Positions 61,975-64,000 of a stretch of DNA of 64,000 nt are shown piece after piece; position 1 is the stretch's first letter; every line of letters starts with the position of its first letter. The notes beneath the pieces were generated by a model. The model had not been told where the DNA came from. It did no database searches and saw only the letters and a program-made list of their open reading frames with translations. Made by a program: the position numbers and the translations under genes. The stretch is from Scylla paramamosain (taxonomy: Eukaryota; Arthropoda; Malacostraca; Decapoda; Portunidae): assembly GCF_035594125.1 (NCBI RefSeq), contig NW_026973728.1:372001-436000 (forward strand). The letters are read 5' to 3'.

Positions 61975-64000
61975 TATAGACGTTTCTAGTAATGTCCTTT
62001 TCTTTCCCAATAGGGAGTGCTTTGCATTCATTTTCGCGTTTTTTCTAGGTAACAAGCTCAAAAACACTCAAAATATACCTTTTTGGTAAAGTTATTCTAT
62101 TTCTTCATATTGGTTGGTTTGCATCCGTTTTAGCGTTTTTCTATGAAAAAACACGTTTTCAGTAATTTTGTTTTCGATTCCCAAAGAATATTGCCAGAAT
62201 TTTTGCATCTTAGTACCTATGAAGATGAATAAAAAATAAAATTATTTTATTTATTTTTTTCTCTATAAAGAGCTTTATTTGTGGCTTTTAGCCTTTTTAG
62301 TACTTAAGGAACTTAAAAACACTCATAATACACGTTTCTCGTAATGTCCTTTCGATTCCCAAACATAAGGTTCTTTGCATGTATATAAGCGTTTTTATAG
62401 ATAACATGATCAAAAACACTCAAAATACATGTTTTTGGTAATGTTACTCTGTTTCTCCATAAAAGGGTGTTTTTGAATGCGTTTTAGCGTTTTGGTATGT
62501 AATGAGTTAAAAAAAAAACCTTAAAGGCAAGTTCTTCGTAAAAGTTGGTTTTATTCCCATGTAATATGATTGTTCTGCTTTTTAGTGCTTTGTTGCATAT
62601 CACGCTCAAAAACACTCAAAAGACACTTTTTTGGTAATATCTAGTTTTTTGCGTTTTTTTGCCTTGTGGTACGTGTGAAACTATAAAACACTCATTGTAC
62701 ACGTTTCTCGTAATGTTCTTTTGTTTCCCAATATTGAGTACTTTCCATCCATTTTTTCTAGGTAACAAGTTGAAAAACACACAAAATATATCTTTTTTGG
62801 TAAAGTTATTCTATTTCTTCATATTGGTTTGTTTGCATCCGTTTTAGCGTTTTTCTTCGTAAATCACGGAAAAGACACGTTTTTAGTAATATTGTTGAAA
62901 TTCCTGAAAAACACTCAAAAGACAGATTTCTGGTAAAGTCGTGTAATTTCCCCATATAGGTGGCTTTTGCATGCACTTCTGGGTTTGGTACATGATTCCG
63001 GAAAAAAAGCTAATTTTTTTTTTTTATATGTCCTTTCATTTCATAGACATAGGGTTCTTTGCATGTATTTAAGCGTTTTTATAAGTAACATGATCAAAAA
63101 CACTCAAAATACATGTTTTTGGTAATGTTATTCTGTTTCTCCATAAAGGGTGTTTTGCATGCGTTTTAGCGTTTTGGTATGTAAGGAGTTAAAAACATTT
63201 AAAGGCAAGTTCTTCGTAAAAGTTAGTTTTATTCCTATATAATGTGATTACTCTGCTTTTTAGTGCTTTTTTTGCATATCACGCTCAAAAACACTCAAAA
63301 GACATTTTTCTGATAATGTCATTTTTTTCCGACATAAAGTTAGTTTCGCATGTAATTTTGGATTTTTCGTAACTAAGAATGTGAAAAACACTCAAAATAC
63401 ATACATTTGGTAAGGTAGTTCTGTTTCTCAATTAAAAGTGTTATTCATGAGTTTTAGCATTTTGTAATGTAAGAAACTTCTCAATATACACGAGTTTTTG
63501 CGTTTTTTCTGTTCTGGTTCTTGTGAAACTATAAAACAATCATTATTCACGTTTCTCTAAATGTCCTTTTGCTTCCCAATATAGAGTGCTTTTACATCCA
63601 TTTTCGCATTTTTTGTAGGTAAAAAGCATTATAAACGTTTTTCGTAATGTCCTTTTGTGTCCCAATATAGAGAGATTTGCATCCATTTTCGCTCAAAACA
63701 CAAAAAATACCTTTTTGGTAATATTATCTTATTTCATGATATTGGTTGATTTGCTTTCTTTTTAGCGTTTTTCTACGTAAAACACTGAAAAGACACGTTT
63801 TCAGTAATTTTGTTTTGGATTCCCAAACAGAGTGATTTCAATATTATTTATTGTTTTGGTGCCTAACATACTGAAAAACAGGCAAAAGACAGGTTTCAGG
63901 TAAAGTCGTTTAATTTCCCAATATAGGTGGCTCTACATGCAATTTAGGGTTTGGTACATAACGGTCTGAAAAAAAGCTAAAATTAACTTTTGATATTCTT
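61975..64000 (+). repeat. Right arm of the second palindrome, running off the window
   Basis: HOR satellite in + orientation. The unit from about 62,390 to 63,010 is the same B-type variant as positions 20-770. A deletion joint at about 62,640 fuses M3 to M5 (GGTAATATCTAGTTTTTTGCG), and another at about 63,000-63,030 fuses M9 to M10. At about 63,628 M6 joins back to an M5 (GTAAAAAGCATTATAAACG), after which the sequence matches 22,378-22,750 of the left arm. The arm is cut by the window end. Confidence 0.78.

Noticed and set aside
1..64000. About 90 open frames of 60-159 codons on both strands, many with similar translations (for example SVFELVTYKKRENG... and LSFPKHRVLCMYLSVF...)
   Set aside because: They recur because the satellite recurs. 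The same DNA is open on both strands, ends shift between copies, there are no conserved starts, splice patterns or protein motifs, and homopolymer indels break them freely.
1..64000. CRISPR-like or phage-type direct repeats
   Set aside because: Repeats are adjacent 87-98 bp monomers that grade into each other, with no unique spacers and no cas-like genes.
1..64000. tRNA, rRNA or small-RNA genes and telomere repeats
   Set aside because: No tRNA B-box within a fitting fold, no rRNA-like stretch and no TTAGGG arrays were seen on either strand.

Overview
The whole window is A+T-rich satellite DNA from a eukaryote, almost certainly an animal. No protein-coding gene, tRNA, rRNA or CRISPR array can be supported. 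The only non-satellite sequence is a decayed piece of a CR1/L2-like LINE reverse transcriptase, present once in each arm of a large palindrome. Its amino-acid motifs (SGV..., LGPMLFVIYVNDLD, VSKF) are typical of animal non-LTR retrotransposons, but do not name a species. A satellite block of this size with large inversions fits centromeric or other constitutive heterochromatin, or a sex or B chromosome; that placement is inference.

Basic unit: a roughly 90-98 bp monomer with the shape GCATNNNTTTTAGCGTTTT - GGTA..TAA - CAAAAACACTCAAAA - GGTAATGT - CCATATAGGGTG. About ten distinct monomer types (called M1-M10 here), two of them compound, make a higher-order repeat (HOR) of about 1.1 kb. One complete unit (10,916-12,006) is dissected below as the reference. 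The M1 landmark (TTCTTTGCATGTATTTAAGCG) recurs at about 1001, 1881, 2476, 3574, 4688, 5822, 7574, 8688, 9798, 10916, 12007, 13094, 14216, 15104, 16207, 17266, 21889, 23033, 23589 and 24587 on the + strand. It recurs in reverse at about 29769, 30768, 31338, 32376, 36932, 37993, 39094, 39979, 41096, 42195, 43290, 44399, 45512, 46618, 48454, 49593, 50702, 51808, 52399 and 53279.

Layout: the array reads + from 1 to 25,450, - from 25,451 to about 60,860, and + again to the end. Positions 915-25,450 and 28,906-53,363 are the two arms of a palindrome with arms of about 24.5 kb, separated by a 3.45-kb spacer. Each arm carries, from outside to inside: HOR tract, a small inverted patch, a long HOR tract, the LINE remnant, 2.3 kb of diverged monomers with no HOR order, and a rearranged HOR tract. 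A 6.3-kb block that includes most of the spacer and the first part of the right arm (25,985-32,315) is repeated in direct orientation at 53,364-59,700. This implies a macro-repeat of about 27.4 kb that contains one orientation-reversed arm. A second, shorter palindrome (about 58,890-64,000, centre near 61.4 kb) then turns the array back to +.

Perfect fold-back hairpins, a 107-bp patch insertion and unequal deletions differ between copies, so the events can be put in order: 29-bp hairpin and inverted patch, then the 24.5-kb inverted duplication, then a 12-bp hairpin, then the 6.3-kb direct duplication. The 58-bp hairpin and the LINE deletion in the right arm, and the 107-bp patch in the left arm, are differences between the arms, most simply dated after the inverted duplication. 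All alignments were made by eye; junctions are accurate to about 5-20 bp unless stated as exact.
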